Source: Pseudomonas sp. HAR-UPW-AIA-41
Lineage (GTDB): Bacteria > Pseudomonadota > Gammaproteobacteria > Pseudomonadales > Pseudomonadaceae
Direction of reading: 5' to 3'
Length of the DNA stretch: 64,000 nucleotides
NCBI RefSeq assembly: GCF_002304225.1
Contig: NZ_NSLB01000004.1
Location: forward strand, 1-64,000
A model generated the notes under the pieces. The model was given only the letters and a program-made list of their open reading frames with translations, ran no database searches and was not told the origin of the DNA. A program made the translations under genes and the position numbers. Shown in pieces: positions 38,007 to 45,897 of this stretch. Numbering within the stretch: the stretch's first letter is position 1; each line of letters starts with the position of its first letter.

Positions 38007-39623
38007 ATGCCTGTCATCCAGTCGGAAATCGACGTTCACGGCGAAGGCTTCGCGCTGAACCGCGAGGCCATGCTTGCCGCCATCGCCAGCTTCCGCGACG
38101 TGGAGCAAAAGGTGCTGGACAAGGCCAATGAGGCCAAGGCCAAGTTCGAGCGCCGTGGCCAGTTGCTGCCACGCGAGCGCCTGAACCTGCTGCTCGATCC
38201 GGGCGCACCGTTCCTCGAGCTGTCCTCGCTGGCCGGCTACAAGCTGCACGACGACAAGGACGGCAGCATGGCCGGCGGCGGCATCATCGCCGGCATCGGC
38301 TACATCGCCGGTGTGCGCAGCCTGGTGATCGCCAACAACAGCGCGATCAAGGGCGGCACCATCTCCCCCACCGGCCTGAAGAAATCCCTGCGCCTGCAGC
38401 AGATCGCCTTCGAGAACAAATTGCCGGTGGTGACCCTCGCCGAAAGCGGCGGCGCCAACCTCAACTACGCCGCCGACATCTTCGTCGAGGGCGCACGCGG
38501 CTTTGCCAACCAGGCGCGCATGTCGGCCATGGGCCTGCCGCAGATCACCGTGGTGCACGGCTCCAGCACCGCTGGCGGCGCCTACCAGCCGGGCCTGTCC
38601 GATTACGTGGTGGTGGTGCGCGGCAAGGCCAAGATGTTCCTCGCAGGTCCCCCTTTGCTCAAGGCAGCCACCGGTGAAGTGGCCACCGACGAGCAACTGG
38701 GCGGCGCCGAGATGCATGCCCAGGTCGCCGGCACCGCCGAATACCTGGCCGAGAACGACGCCGATGGCGTGCGTCTGGCCCGCGAGATCGTCGGCATGCT
38801 GCCGTGGAACGCGCAACTGCCGGCGCGCCCGGCCAAGAGCTGGCGCGACCCGTTGTACCCGGCCGAGGAACTGCTGGGCATCGTCCCGGCCGATGCCAAG
38901 AAACCCTATGACGTGCGCGAGATCATCGCGCGCATCGCCGACGGTTCGGAGTTCCTCGACTTCAAGAACGAGTTCGACAGCCAGACCGTCTGCGGTCACC
39001 TGCAGATCGAAGGTCACAGCTGCGGCATCATCGGCAACAACGGCCCGATCACCCCGCGTGGCGCGGCGAAAGCGGCCCAGTTCATTCAGCTGTGCGAGCA
39101 GAGCAATACGCCGATCCTGTTCTTCCACAACACCACCGGCTTCATGGTGGGCACGGAGTCCGAGCAGAACGGCGTGATCAAGCACGGCTCGAAGATGATC
39201 CAGGCGGTGGCCAACGCCACCGTGCCCAAGCTGACCATCGTTGTCGGCGGCTCCTACGGCGCCGGCAACTACGCCATGTGCGGCCGCGGCCTCGACCCGC
39301 GCTTCATCTTCGCCTGGCCCAACAGCAAGACCGCCGTGATGGGCGGCGCGCAGGCCGGCAAGGTGCTGCGCATCGTCACCGAGGAGAAGCACCTCAAGGA
39401 AGGCAAGGAAGCCGATCCGAAAATGCTCGACATGCTCGAGCAGATGACTGCGCAGAAACTCGACAGCCAATCCACCGCGCTCTACGGCACTGCCAGCCTG
39501 TGGGACGACGGCCTGATCGACCCGCGCGATACCCGCAAGCTGCTGGGCTTCCTGCTCGACATCTGCGCGGAGGCCGCGGTACGGCCGCTCAAATCGTCCA
39601 CCTTCGGCGTCGCCCGCCTGTAA
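38007..39623 (+). CDS. atuC: Geranyl-CoA carboxylase, beta (carboxyltransferase) subunit
   Basis: A 538-residue carboxyltransferase that, with biotinylated AtuF, carboxylates cis-geranyl-CoA to isohexenylglutaconyl-CoA. Crotonase-fold segments are SSTAGGAYQPGLSD (about 187-200) and GGSYGAGNYAMCGRGLDP. It is homologous to LiuB at 1882, but cluster membership identifies it as the geranyl enzyme; a region differing from LiuB is GFANQAR against FFNQAN near residue 168. The ATG at 38007 follows CAGGAGTAACCCT. The longer frame to 37887 overlaps atuB and is rejected. Confidence 0.92.
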   Translation: MPVIQSEIDVHGEGFALNREAMLAAIASFRDVEQKVLDKANEAKAKFERRGQLLPRERLNLLLDPGAPFLELSSLAGYKLHDDKDGSMAGGGIIAGIGYIAGVRSLVIANNSAIKGGTISPTGLKKSLRLQQIAFENKLPVVTLAESGGANLNYAADIFVEGARGFANQARMSAMGLPQITVVHGSSTAGGAYQPGLSDYVVVVRGKAKMFLAGPPLLKAATGEVATDEQLGGAEMHAQVAGTAEYLAENDADGVRLAREIVGMLPWNAQLPARPAKSWRDPLYPAEELLGIVPADAKKPYDVREIIARIADGSEFLDFKNEFDSQTVCGHLQIEGHSCGIIGNNGPITPRGAAKAAQFIQLCEQSNTPILFFHNTTGFMVGTESEQNGVIKHGSKMIQAVANATVPKLTIVVGGSYGAGNYAMCGRGLDPRFIFAWPNSKTAVMGGAQAGKVLRIVTEEKHLKEGKEADPKMLDMLEQMTAQKLDSQSTALYGTASLWDDGLIDPRDTRKLLGFLLDICAEAAVRPLKSSTFGVARL

Positions 39624-39643
39624 CCCCATTAGGAGCCTGCATC

Positions 39644-40801
39644 ATGATCTTTACCCAGGAACACGAAGAACTGCGCCGCACGGTCAAGAATTTCGTCGAG
39701 AAGGAAATCAACCCGCACGTCGACGAATGGGAAAAGGACGGCCGCTTCCCGATCCACGAAATTTTCAAGAAGGCCGGTGATCTGGGCCTGCTGGGCATCT
39801 CCAAGCCGGAAAAGTTCGGTGGCATGGGCCTGGACTACAGCTACTCCATCGTCGCCGCCGAAGAGTTCGGCACCATCCGCTGCGGCGGCATCCCGATGTC
39901 CATCGGCGTGCAGACCGACATGTGCACCCCGGCCCTGGCCCGCTTCGGTTCCGATGAGCTGCGCGAAGAGTTTCTCAAGCCCGCGATTGCCGGCGACATG
40001 GTCGGCTGCATCGGCGTCTCCGAGGTCGGCGCCGGCTCCGACGTGGCCGGTCTGAAGACCACCGCGCGCAAGGACGGCGATGACTACGTGATCAACGGCA
40101 GCAAGATGTGGATCACCAACTCCCCGTCGGCCGACTTCATCTGCCTGCTGGCCAATACCAGCGACGACAAGCCGCACGTGAACAAGTCGCTGATCATGGT
40201 GCCGATGAAGACCCCGGGCATCACCGTCAGCCCGCACCTGGACAAGCTCGGCATGCGCAGCTCGGAAACCGCTCAGGTGTTCTTCGACAACGTGCGCGTA
40301 CCGCAGCGCTACCGCATCGGCCACGAAGGCGCCGGCTTCATGATGCAGATGCTGCAGTTCCAGGAAGAGCGCCTGTTTGGCGCAGCCAACATGATCAAGG
40401 GCCTGGAGCACTGCGTGGACAGCACCATCGAGTACTGCAAGCAGCGCCACACCTTCGGCAACCCGCTGATCGACAATCAGGTCATCCACTTCCGTCTGGC
40501 CGAACTGCAGACCGAAATCGAAGCCCTGCGCGCCCTCGTCTACCAGGCCACCGAGATGTACATCAAAGGCCGTGACGTGACCAAGCTGGCCTCCATGGCC
40601 AAGCTCAAGGCCGGCCGCCTCGGCCGTGAAGTCTCCGACTCCTGCCTGCAGTACTGGGGCGGCATGGGCTTCATGTGGGACAACCCGGTTTCGCGTGCTT
40701 ACCGCGATGTGCGTCTGGTGTCGATTGGCGGCGGCGCCGACGAAATCATGCTGGGCATCATCTGCAAGCTGATGGGCATTCTGCCCGGCAAGAAGAAGTA
40801 A
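39644..40801 (+). CDS. atuD: Citronellyl-CoA dehydrogenase
   Basis: A 385-residue acyl-CoA dehydrogenase that oxidises citronellyl-CoA to cis-geranyl-CoA. FAD and substrate segments are CIGVSEVGAGSDVAGLKT (about 122-139) and SKMWITNSPSAD; the C-terminus has YWGGMGFMWDNPVSRAYRD. A glutamate in QFQEERLFGAAN (about 241-242) occupies the catalytic-base position used by long-chain and isovaleryl dehydrogenases. An AGGAGCCTGCATC leader precedes the ATG. Upstream in-frame sequence to 39092 overlaps atuC and is rejected. Confidence 0.92.
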   Translation: MIFTQEHEELRRTVKNFVEKEINPHVDEWEKDGRFPIHEIFKKAGDLGLLGISKPEKFGGMGLDYSYSIVAAEEFGTIRCGGIPMSIGVQTDMCTPALARFGSDELREEFLKPAIAGDMVGCIGVSEVGAGSDVAGLKTTARKDGDDYVINGSKMWITNSPSADFICLLANTSDDKPHVNKSLIMVPMKTPGITVSPHLDKLGMRSSETAQVFFDNVRVPQRYRIGHEGAGFMMQMLQFQEERLFGAANMIKGLEHCVDSTIEYCKQRHTFGNPLIDNQVIHFRLAELQTEIEALRALVYQATEMYIKGRDVTKLASMAKLKAGRLGREVSDSCLQYWGGMGFMWDNPVSRAYRDVRLVSIGGGADEIMLGIICKLMGILPGKKK

Positions 40802-40811
40802 GGAGCACGTC

Positions 40812-41609
40812 ATGGCCGAGCTGCCGAACTGCGAAACCCTGCTGCTCAACCTTGAAGGTGGCGTGCTGCACGTCACCCTCAACCGCCCGGACAGCCGCAA
40901 CGCCATGAGCCTGGCCATGGTCGGTGAGCTGCGCGCGGTGCTCGACAGCGTGCGCGCCAACGCCGAGGTACGCGCCATTGTCCTGCGCGGCGCCGGCGGC
41001 CACTTCTGTGCCGGCGGTGATATCAAGGATATGGCAGGAGCCCGCGCCAGGGGCGGCGACGCCTACCGCGAGCTGAACCGTGCCTTCGGCGCCATGCTGG
41101 AGGAATTCCAGCAGGCGCCGCAGGTGGTGATCGCGCTGCTCGAAGGCGCGGTGCTCGGTGGCGGTTTCGGTCTGGCCTGCATCAGCGATATCGCCATCGC
41201 CGATCAGGCCTGCAAGTTCGGCCTGCCGGAAACCACCCTCGGCATCCTGCCGGCACAGATCGCCCCCTTCGTGGTCAAGCGCGTGGGTCTGACCCAGGCA
41301 CGCCGGCTGGCGCTGACCGCGGCCCGCTTCGACGGCGCCGAGGCCCTGCGTCTGGGTCTGGTGCATTACTGCGAAGCCTCCGATGCTGCGCTGGAACAAC
41401 GCCTGGGCGAAGTACTCGGCCAGGTGCGCCAGTGTGCGCCGGGCGCCAATGCGGCGACTAAGGCCCTGTTGCTGGCCACCGAGCAGGAGGCCCTCGGCCC
41501 GCTGCTGGACCGCGCCGCCGAGCAGTTCGCCGCCGCCGTCACCGGTGCCGAAGGCATCGAGGGCACCATGGCTTTCGTGCAGAAACGCGCTGCCCGCTGG
41601 GCACAATAA
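40812..41609 (+). CDS. atuE: Isohexenylglutaconyl-CoA hydratase
   Basis: A 265-residue crotonase-superfamily hydratase acting on the product of geranyl-CoA carboxylase, analogous to LiuC in the leucine pathway. Oxyanion-hole segments are GHFCAGGDIKDMAGARA (about 59-75) and EGAVLGGGFGLACISDIAI. It starts 10 bases after the atuD stop with AAGGAGCACGTC before the ATG. The C-terminal part (QKRAARWAQ) is typical of the family. Confidence 0.92.
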   Translation: MAELPNCETLLLNLEGGVLHVTLNRPDSRNAMSLAMVGELRAVLDSVRANAEVRAIVLRGAGGHFCAGGDIKDMAGARARGGDAYRELNRAFGAMLEEFQQAPQVVIALLEGAVLGGGFGLACISDIAIADQACKFGLPETTLGILPAQIAPFVVKRVGLTQARRLALTAARFDGAEALRLGLVHYCEASDAALEQRLGEVLGQVRQCAPGANAATKALLLATEQEALGPLLDRAAEQFAAAVTGAEGIEGTMAFVQKRAARWAQ

Positions 41610-41631
41610 GAACATCGAACGGAGCAGCCCC

Positions 41632-43620
41632 ATGCCCGCCTTTCACAAGATCCTGATCGCCAACCGCGGTGAAATCGCCTGCCGCGTCATGCGCACCGCC
41701 AAGGAACTCGGCTACCGCACCGTGGCGGTGTACTCCGAGGCCGACGCCGGCGCCCGCCACGTGCAGGTAGCCGACGAGGCCGTGTGCATCGGCCCGGCGC
41801 AGGTCAACCAGTCCTATCTGGTGATCGACAACATCATCAAAGCGGCGCAGAAGACCGGCGCCGACGCCATCCACCCGGGCTACGGATTCCTCTCCGAGAA
41901 CGCCGATTTTGCCCGCGCCTGTGAAGCCGCCGGCATCGTCTTTATCGGCCCGACCGTGGAGGCCATCCACCTGATGGGCAGCAAGCGACTGTCGAAGATC
42001 GCCATGCTCGAAGCCGGCGTACCCTGCATTCCCGGCTACGAAGGCGCAGCCCAGGACGACGAGACGCTGGTACGTGAAGCCGAGCGCATCGGCTACCCGT
42101 TGATGATCAAGGCCAGCGCCGGCGGCGGTGGCCGCGGCATGCGCCTGGTGCATCAGGCCAGCGAGCTGCAGGAGCAGATCCGCACCGCCCGCTCGGAAGC
42201 GCAGAACGCCTTCGGTTCCGGCGAGCTGATTCTGGAGCGTGCGGTGATCCGCCCGCGTCACGTCGAGATTCAGGTCTTCGGCGACCAGCACGGCCATATC
42301 GTTTACCTCGGTGAGCGTGACTGCTCGGTGCAGCGCCGCCACCAGAAAGTGGTCGAGGAAGCGCCCTGCCCGGTGATGACGCCCGAGCTGCGCCGCGCCA
42401 TGGGCGAGGCGGCGGTCAAGGCCGCCGCGCGGGTCAACTATGTCGGCGCCGGCACGGTGGAATTCCTGCTCGATGCCAGCGGCGAGTTCTTCTTCCTGGA
42501 AATGAACACCCGCCTGCAGGTGGAGCACCCGGTCACCGAACTGATCACCGGGCAGGACCTGGTGGCCTGGCAGATTCGCGTTGCCGAAGGCCAGGCGCTG
42601 CCGCTTGCGCAGGACGAGATCGCCCTCACCGGTCACGCCATGGAAGTGCGCCTGTACGCCGAGGATTCGGCGCACAACTTCCTGCCGCAGACCGGTCGCG
42701 TGCTGCGCTGGGAGCCGGAGTTGCTGGAAGGCATCCGCATCGACCATGGTCTGGTCGAAGGTCAGGAAGTCACGCCTTTCTACGACCCGATGCTGGCCAA
42801 GGTCATCGCCTACGGCGCCACCCGTGAGGACGCCCGGCGCAAGCTGGTGCGTGCCCTTGAGAACTGCGTGCTGCTGGGGGTCAACGGCAACCAGCGTTTC
42901 CTCGCCAACCTCTTGGCCAACCCCGAATTCGCCGCCGGCAATGCCACCACGGCCTTTATCGCCGAGCACTTTGCCAGCGACGAAAGCCTGACCCCGCAGG
43001 CGCCGGCAGCCAGCGAGCTGGCGATTGCCGCCGCCCTGCTCTATCAGGAATCGGCCAACAGCCGCAGCCACCAGTCTGGTCTGGCTGGCTGGCGCAGTGC
43101 CGGTAGCGCGCCGTGGCGCTTCATCCTCAAGCAGGGCGAGCACAAGCACGTGGTCGAGCTGGACGTACTCGGCGACGGCGCCCAGCCACAGCTGCGCGCC
43201 CGCGTGGGCGACAGTCAGGTTGAACTGCGCCTGCTGGCCAGCGATGGCCGCTGGCTGACCCTGGAGCAGGACGGCATCCGCCGCCGCCAGGCCTATCACC
43301 ACGACGGCGACCGCCTGTGGCTGTTCGGCCACTTCGGCAACCTGGAACTCACCGACGTGACCCGCGAACCGGCCGGTGGCCAGAACGCCGCCAGCTCCGG
43401 CGCGGTGAAGGCCCCCATGGACGGCGCCATTGTCGAGGTGCTGGCCGAGGAAGGCGCCCGCGTCAGCAAGGGCCAACTGATGGTGGTGCTGGAAGCCATG
43501 AAGATGGAACACCCGCTCAAAGCCGGCGTGGACGGCGTGGTACGCCGGGTCGGCGTAAGCCAGGGCGACCAGGTCAAGAACCGCCAGTTGCTGGTGGAAA
43601 TCGAGGCCGACCCAGCCTGA
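41632..43620 (+). CDS. atuF: Geranyl-CoA carboxylase, alpha (biotin carboxylase/carrier) subunit
   Basis: A 662-residue subunit with an N-terminal biotin carboxylase (KILIANRGEIACRVMRTAK, glycine loop ASAGGGGRGMRLV, EMNTRLQVEHPVTE), a middle region linking to the beta subunit, and a C-terminal biotinyl domain with LEAMKMEH, modified lysine near 624. It is a close paralogue of LiuD. The ATG at 41632 (MPAFHKIL) lies 22 bases after atuE behind ACGGAGCAGCCC. A strong hairpin follows the gene, separating it from atuG. Confidence 0.93.
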   Translation: MPAFHKILIANRGEIACRVMRTAKELGYRTVAVYSEADAGARHVQVADEAVCIGPAQVNQSYLVIDNIIKAAQKTGADAIHPGYGFLSENADFARACEAAGIVFIGPTVEAIHLMGSKRLSKIAMLEAGVPCIPGYEGAAQDDETLVREAERIGYPLMIKASAGGGGRGMRLVHQASELQEQIRTARSEAQNAFGSGELILERAVIRPRHVEIQVFGDQHGHIVYLGERDCSVQRRHQKVVEEAPCPVMTPELRRAMGEAAVKAAARVNYVGAGTVEFLLDASGEFFFLEMNTRLQVEHPVTELITGQDLVAWQIRVAEGQALPLAQDEIALTGHAMEVRLYAEDSAHNFLPQTGRVLRWEPELLEGIRIDHGLVEGQEVTPFYDPMLAKVIAYGATREDARRKLVRALENCVLLGVNGNQRFLANLLANPEFAAGNATTAFIAEHFASDESLTPQAPAASELAIAAALLYQESANSRSHQSGLAGWRSAGSAPWRFILKQGEHKHVVELDVLGDGAQPQLRARVGDSQVELRLLASDGRWLTLEQDGIRRRQAYHHDGDRLWLFGHFGNLELTDVTREPAGGQNAASSGAVKAPMDGAIVEVLAEEGARVSKGQLMVVLEAMKMEHPLKAGVDGVVRRVGVSQGDQVKNRQLLVEIEADPA

Positions 43621-43645
43621 TCGCCACGCGCCACTGGCTGATACC

Positions 43646-43678
43646 AAGCCCCGCACCAGAGTTTTCTGGGCGGGGTTT
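43646..43678 (+). terminator. Strong hairpin after atuF
   Basis: AAGCCCCGC-a-CCAGA (43646-43660) pairs with TCTGG-GCGGGGTTT (43665-43678) around a GTTT loop, with one bulged A and one G-T pair; the right arm ends in TTT. It could end the atuABCDEF transcript or reduce atuG expression. Confidence 0.7.
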
Positions 43679-43713
43679 GCCCATTTCTGTGCAAGCGCCC
43701 TTATGGAGGCCAA

Positions 43714-44532
43714 ATGTCACTTAACGGCAAGACCCTGTTCATCACCGGCGCCAGCCGCGGCATCGGCCGCGAGATCGCCCTCAAGGCCGCCGCCGACGGC
43801 GCCAATATCGTGGTCGCGGCCAAAAGCGCCGAGGCCCACCCGAAACTGCCGGGCACCATCTTCTCGGTGGCCGAGGAAATCGTCGCCGCCGGCGGGAAGG
43901 CCCTGCCCCTGCAGCTGGACGTGCGTGACGAAGAAGCGGTGAAAGCGGCCATGGCCCAGGCTGCCGAGCACTTCGGCGGCATCGACGCGCTGATCAACAA
44001 CGCCGGCGCCATCCGTCTCAAGGGCGTGGAGCACCTGGAGCCCAAGCGCTACGACCTGATGTTCCAGATCAACACCCGCGCGGTGATGGTTTGCAGCCAG
44101 GCGGCGCTGCCCTATCTGAAGAAAACCCAGGGTCATATCCTCAGCCTCTCCCCGCCACTGAATCTCGACCCCAAGTGGTTCGCCAGCTACGGCCCCTACA
44201 CCACCACCAAGTACGGCATGAGCATGCTGACCCTGGGGATGCACGAGGAATTCAGGAAATACGGCATCAGCGTCAACGCGCTGTGGCCCAAGACAGTGAT
44301 CGCCACCGCCGCCATCGAGTTCGAGGCCGGCGGCCCCGCCGTGATGAAGGCCGCGCGCCTGCCGGCGATCATGGCCGATGCCGCCTACGCCATCCTCAGT
44401 AGCAGTGAGCGCAGCATCAGCGGTCGCCTGCTGATCGACGAAGAGATTCTTCGCGAACAAGGTCAGACGGACTTCGAACAGTACCGCTATGACCCGGCCG
44501 GCAAGCTGATGACCGATCTGTTCGTCGACTGA
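43714..44532 (+). CDS. atuG: SDR-family protein AtuG
   Basis: A 272-residue short-chain dehydrogenase resembling the HSDL2-type group. Motifs are FITGASRGIGREIA, LDVRDEEAV, INNAGAIRLKG and GPYTTTKYGMSML, with the Tyr-x3-Lys pair intact (unlike AtuB). In P. aeruginosa atuG follows atuF; here it does too, but behind a hairpin and a 93-base gap. Its step in terpene breakdown is not established; oxidation of a hydroxyacyl or alcohol intermediate is possible. A TATGGAGGCCAA ribosome-binding site precedes the ATG. Confidence 0.88.
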   Translation: MSLNGKTLFITGASRGIGREIALKAAADGANIVVAAKSAEAHPKLPGTIFSVAEEIVAAGGKALPLQLDVRDEEAVKAAMAQAAEHFGGIDALINNAGAIRLKGVEHLEPKRYDLMFQINTRAVMVCSQAALPYLKKTQGHILSLSPPLNLDPKWFASYGPYTTTKYGMSMLTLGMHEEFRKYGISVNALWPKTVIATAAIEFEAGGPAVMKAARLPAIMADAAYAILSSSERSISGRLLIDEEILREQGQTDFEQYRYDPAGKLMTDLFVD

Positions 44533-44545
44533 CGCCAGTGATCCC

Positions 44546-44571
44546 AAGGCGCGGAGCCACTTCCGCGCCTT
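44546..44571. terminator. Bidirectional hairpin between atuG and VOC gene
   Basis: AAGGCGCGGA (44546-44555) pairs perfectly with TCCGCGCCTT (44562-44571) around a six-base loop, in the 42-base gap between convergent genes. The A/T-rich stem ends give partial T tracts on both strands. Confidence 0.65.
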
Positions 44572-44574
44572 CAC

Positions 44575-44952
44575 TCAGTCAGGCAGGCGCCACGGCGGGT
44601 TCAGACGATTCTCGCCGGCGCGGTAGAGGCAGATGCGGTTGCCATCGGGATCACGCAGGTAGGCTTCGCGCCACAGCCAGGGCTGATCCTGTGGCAGCTG
44701 TTCGAACGACAGGCCCTCGGCCTGCAGCCGGACCACCTCGGCATCCAGTTCCCCGCACTCGAAATAGACCAGCGTCGAGCCCGGCACGACCTGCGCCTCG
44801 CGGCTGAGCGAAAAGCTCGCCTGTCCGTCCGGGCAGACAAAACGCGCATAGTCCGGCAGGTTCTCGACGATCAGCTTCAACCCCAAACACTGGTAAAACG
44901 CGATAGCACGCGGCACATCCGTGACGGCCACCGTAACCTGATTCAAATTCAT
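44575..44952 (-). CDS. VOC-family (glyoxalase/bleomycin-resistance-like) protein
   Basis: A 125-residue single-domain vicinal-oxygen-chelate protein with two beta-alpha-beta3 units. N-terminal VTVAVTDVPRAIAFYQCLGL and C-terminal YLRDPDGNRICLYRAG are characteristic; the Glu/His metal ligands of glyoxalase I are only partly evident. The ATG at 44952 is chosen because GAGGGGTGGCG precedes it; an in-frame GTG at 44958 is less likely. It lies at the boundary where the atu cluster is interrupted. The substrate is unknown. Confidence 0.82.
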   Translation of the reverse strand: MNLNQVTVAVTDVPRAIAFYQCLGLKLIVENLPDYARFVCPDGQASFSLSREAQVVPGSTLVYFECGELDAEVVRLQAEGLSFEQLPQDQPWLWREAYLRDPDGNRICLYRAGENRLNPPWRLPD

Positions 44953-45018
44953 CGCCACCCCTCAGGGATTCGTCACAGCCAAAAGGTCCAGGCTGCCGGA
45001 GCGCCCTGCACCTGTTCT

Positions 45019-45363
45019 TTACCCTCCGAGCATCACCAGCAAGGTGCCAACGCCAGCCACCGCCACCACCGTCAGCGCGGCCAACTGCACGGGCTGGAAC
45101 CAGGCCACCTGTCGCTGTTCCGGGCGTCCCAGGGCCAGCAGCTGAAGAACCAGCAAGGCCAACCCGGCGAGCAAGCCCTGACCGGTCAAACCGAGAATCG
45201 CGCCGATGCGCCAGCCGGATTCATACACCGGTGCCTCACCGGGGGCAGGCGTGTACAGCAGAACGCCTTGGGGGTTGCTCTGATGCACGGCGTAACCAGC
45301 CAGTGCCGCCAGCCCGACAACCAGCAACAACACGCCGATCAGGTAACGCGGTATCGCGGGCAT
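45019..45363 (-). CDS. Small membrane protein, function unknown
   Basis: A 114-residue protein with three hydrophobic segments (RYLIGVLLLVVGLAALAGY, the middle GLTGQGLLAGLALLVLQLL, and LAALTVVAVAGVGTLLVML). The first loop contains LYTPAPGEAPVYESGWR. No family is recognised. It overlaps the GNAT gene by ATGA, so the two are translated as a pair, a hint that the acetyltransferase and this membrane protein are functionally linked. Confidence 0.65.
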   Translation of the reverse strand: MPAIPRYLIGVLLLVVGLAALAGYAVHQSNPQGVLLYTPAPGEAPVYESGWRIGAILGLTGQGLLAGLALLVLQLLALGRPEQRQVAWFQPVQLAALTVVAVAGVGTLLVMLGG

Positions 45364-45770
45364 CAGTGTTCACCTCCGGCATAGATCCACATCGGCTGAG
45401 TCTGCCCGGCACGGCTGAAACCCAGGTTTTCATAGAACGAAATGGCCCGCCCATCGGCGGTGAGCATCTGCATGTGCAGCCCGGCATAGCGCTGTTGCAA
45501 CGCGTCCATCATCTGCCTGCCGATACCCTGCCCCTGAAACTCCGGATGCACCAGCAAGTGCGGGTAATAGACCACCAGATGGCCATCGGAAATGGCATTA
45601 CCAAGCCCGACCAGACGGCCATCCAGACGCGCCGTCACCAGGCTGTGGGAGTTGCGCAGGGCAGCCAGCAACTGCTCGGGCTTGTCGGCCGAAGACCAGT
45701 CATTGGCACGGTAGAGAGCGACAACTTCATCCTGCTGGAGGCTGTCGCCCAGTTGAATCTGTAACGGCAT
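45363..45770 (-). CDS. GNAT acetyltransferase
   Basis: A 135-residue GNAT protein. The acetyl-CoA loop is LLVHPEFQGQGIGRQMMDAL (Q-x-x-G-x-G), preceded by VVYYPHLLV and followed by LTADGRAISFYENLGFSRAG, the usual C-terminal closing strand. The ATG at 45770 with AAGGATTGCTC upstream is chosen over an in-frame start at 45869. It is the first gene of a two-gene unit with the small membrane protein. The acceptor substrate is unknown. Confidence 0.82.
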   Translation of the reverse strand: MPLQIQLGDSLQQDEVVALYRANDWSSADKPEQLLAALRNSHSLVTARLDGRLVGLGNAISDGHLVVYYPHLLVHPEFQGQGIGRQMMDALQQRYAGLHMQMLTADGRAISFYENLGFSRAGQTQPMWIYAGGEH

Positions 45771-45897
45771 GAGCAATCCTTGTAGTGCATCAGTAAAAGG
45801 CAAGACTCTGGGCAAAGCTAGAATCTTTAATACTTCGCGAAGGTATGAGTCGGTAGGGCAGGTAGTCACTCAAACAGCACACAGGGAGTATTGGTTT

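Noticed and set aside
38007..43620. AtuC/AtuF as a second methylcrotonyl-CoA carboxylase
   Set aside because: The surrounding atuR-A-B-D-E-G genes and AtuR operators identify the geranyl-CoA carboxylase, and a complete liu operon is already present.
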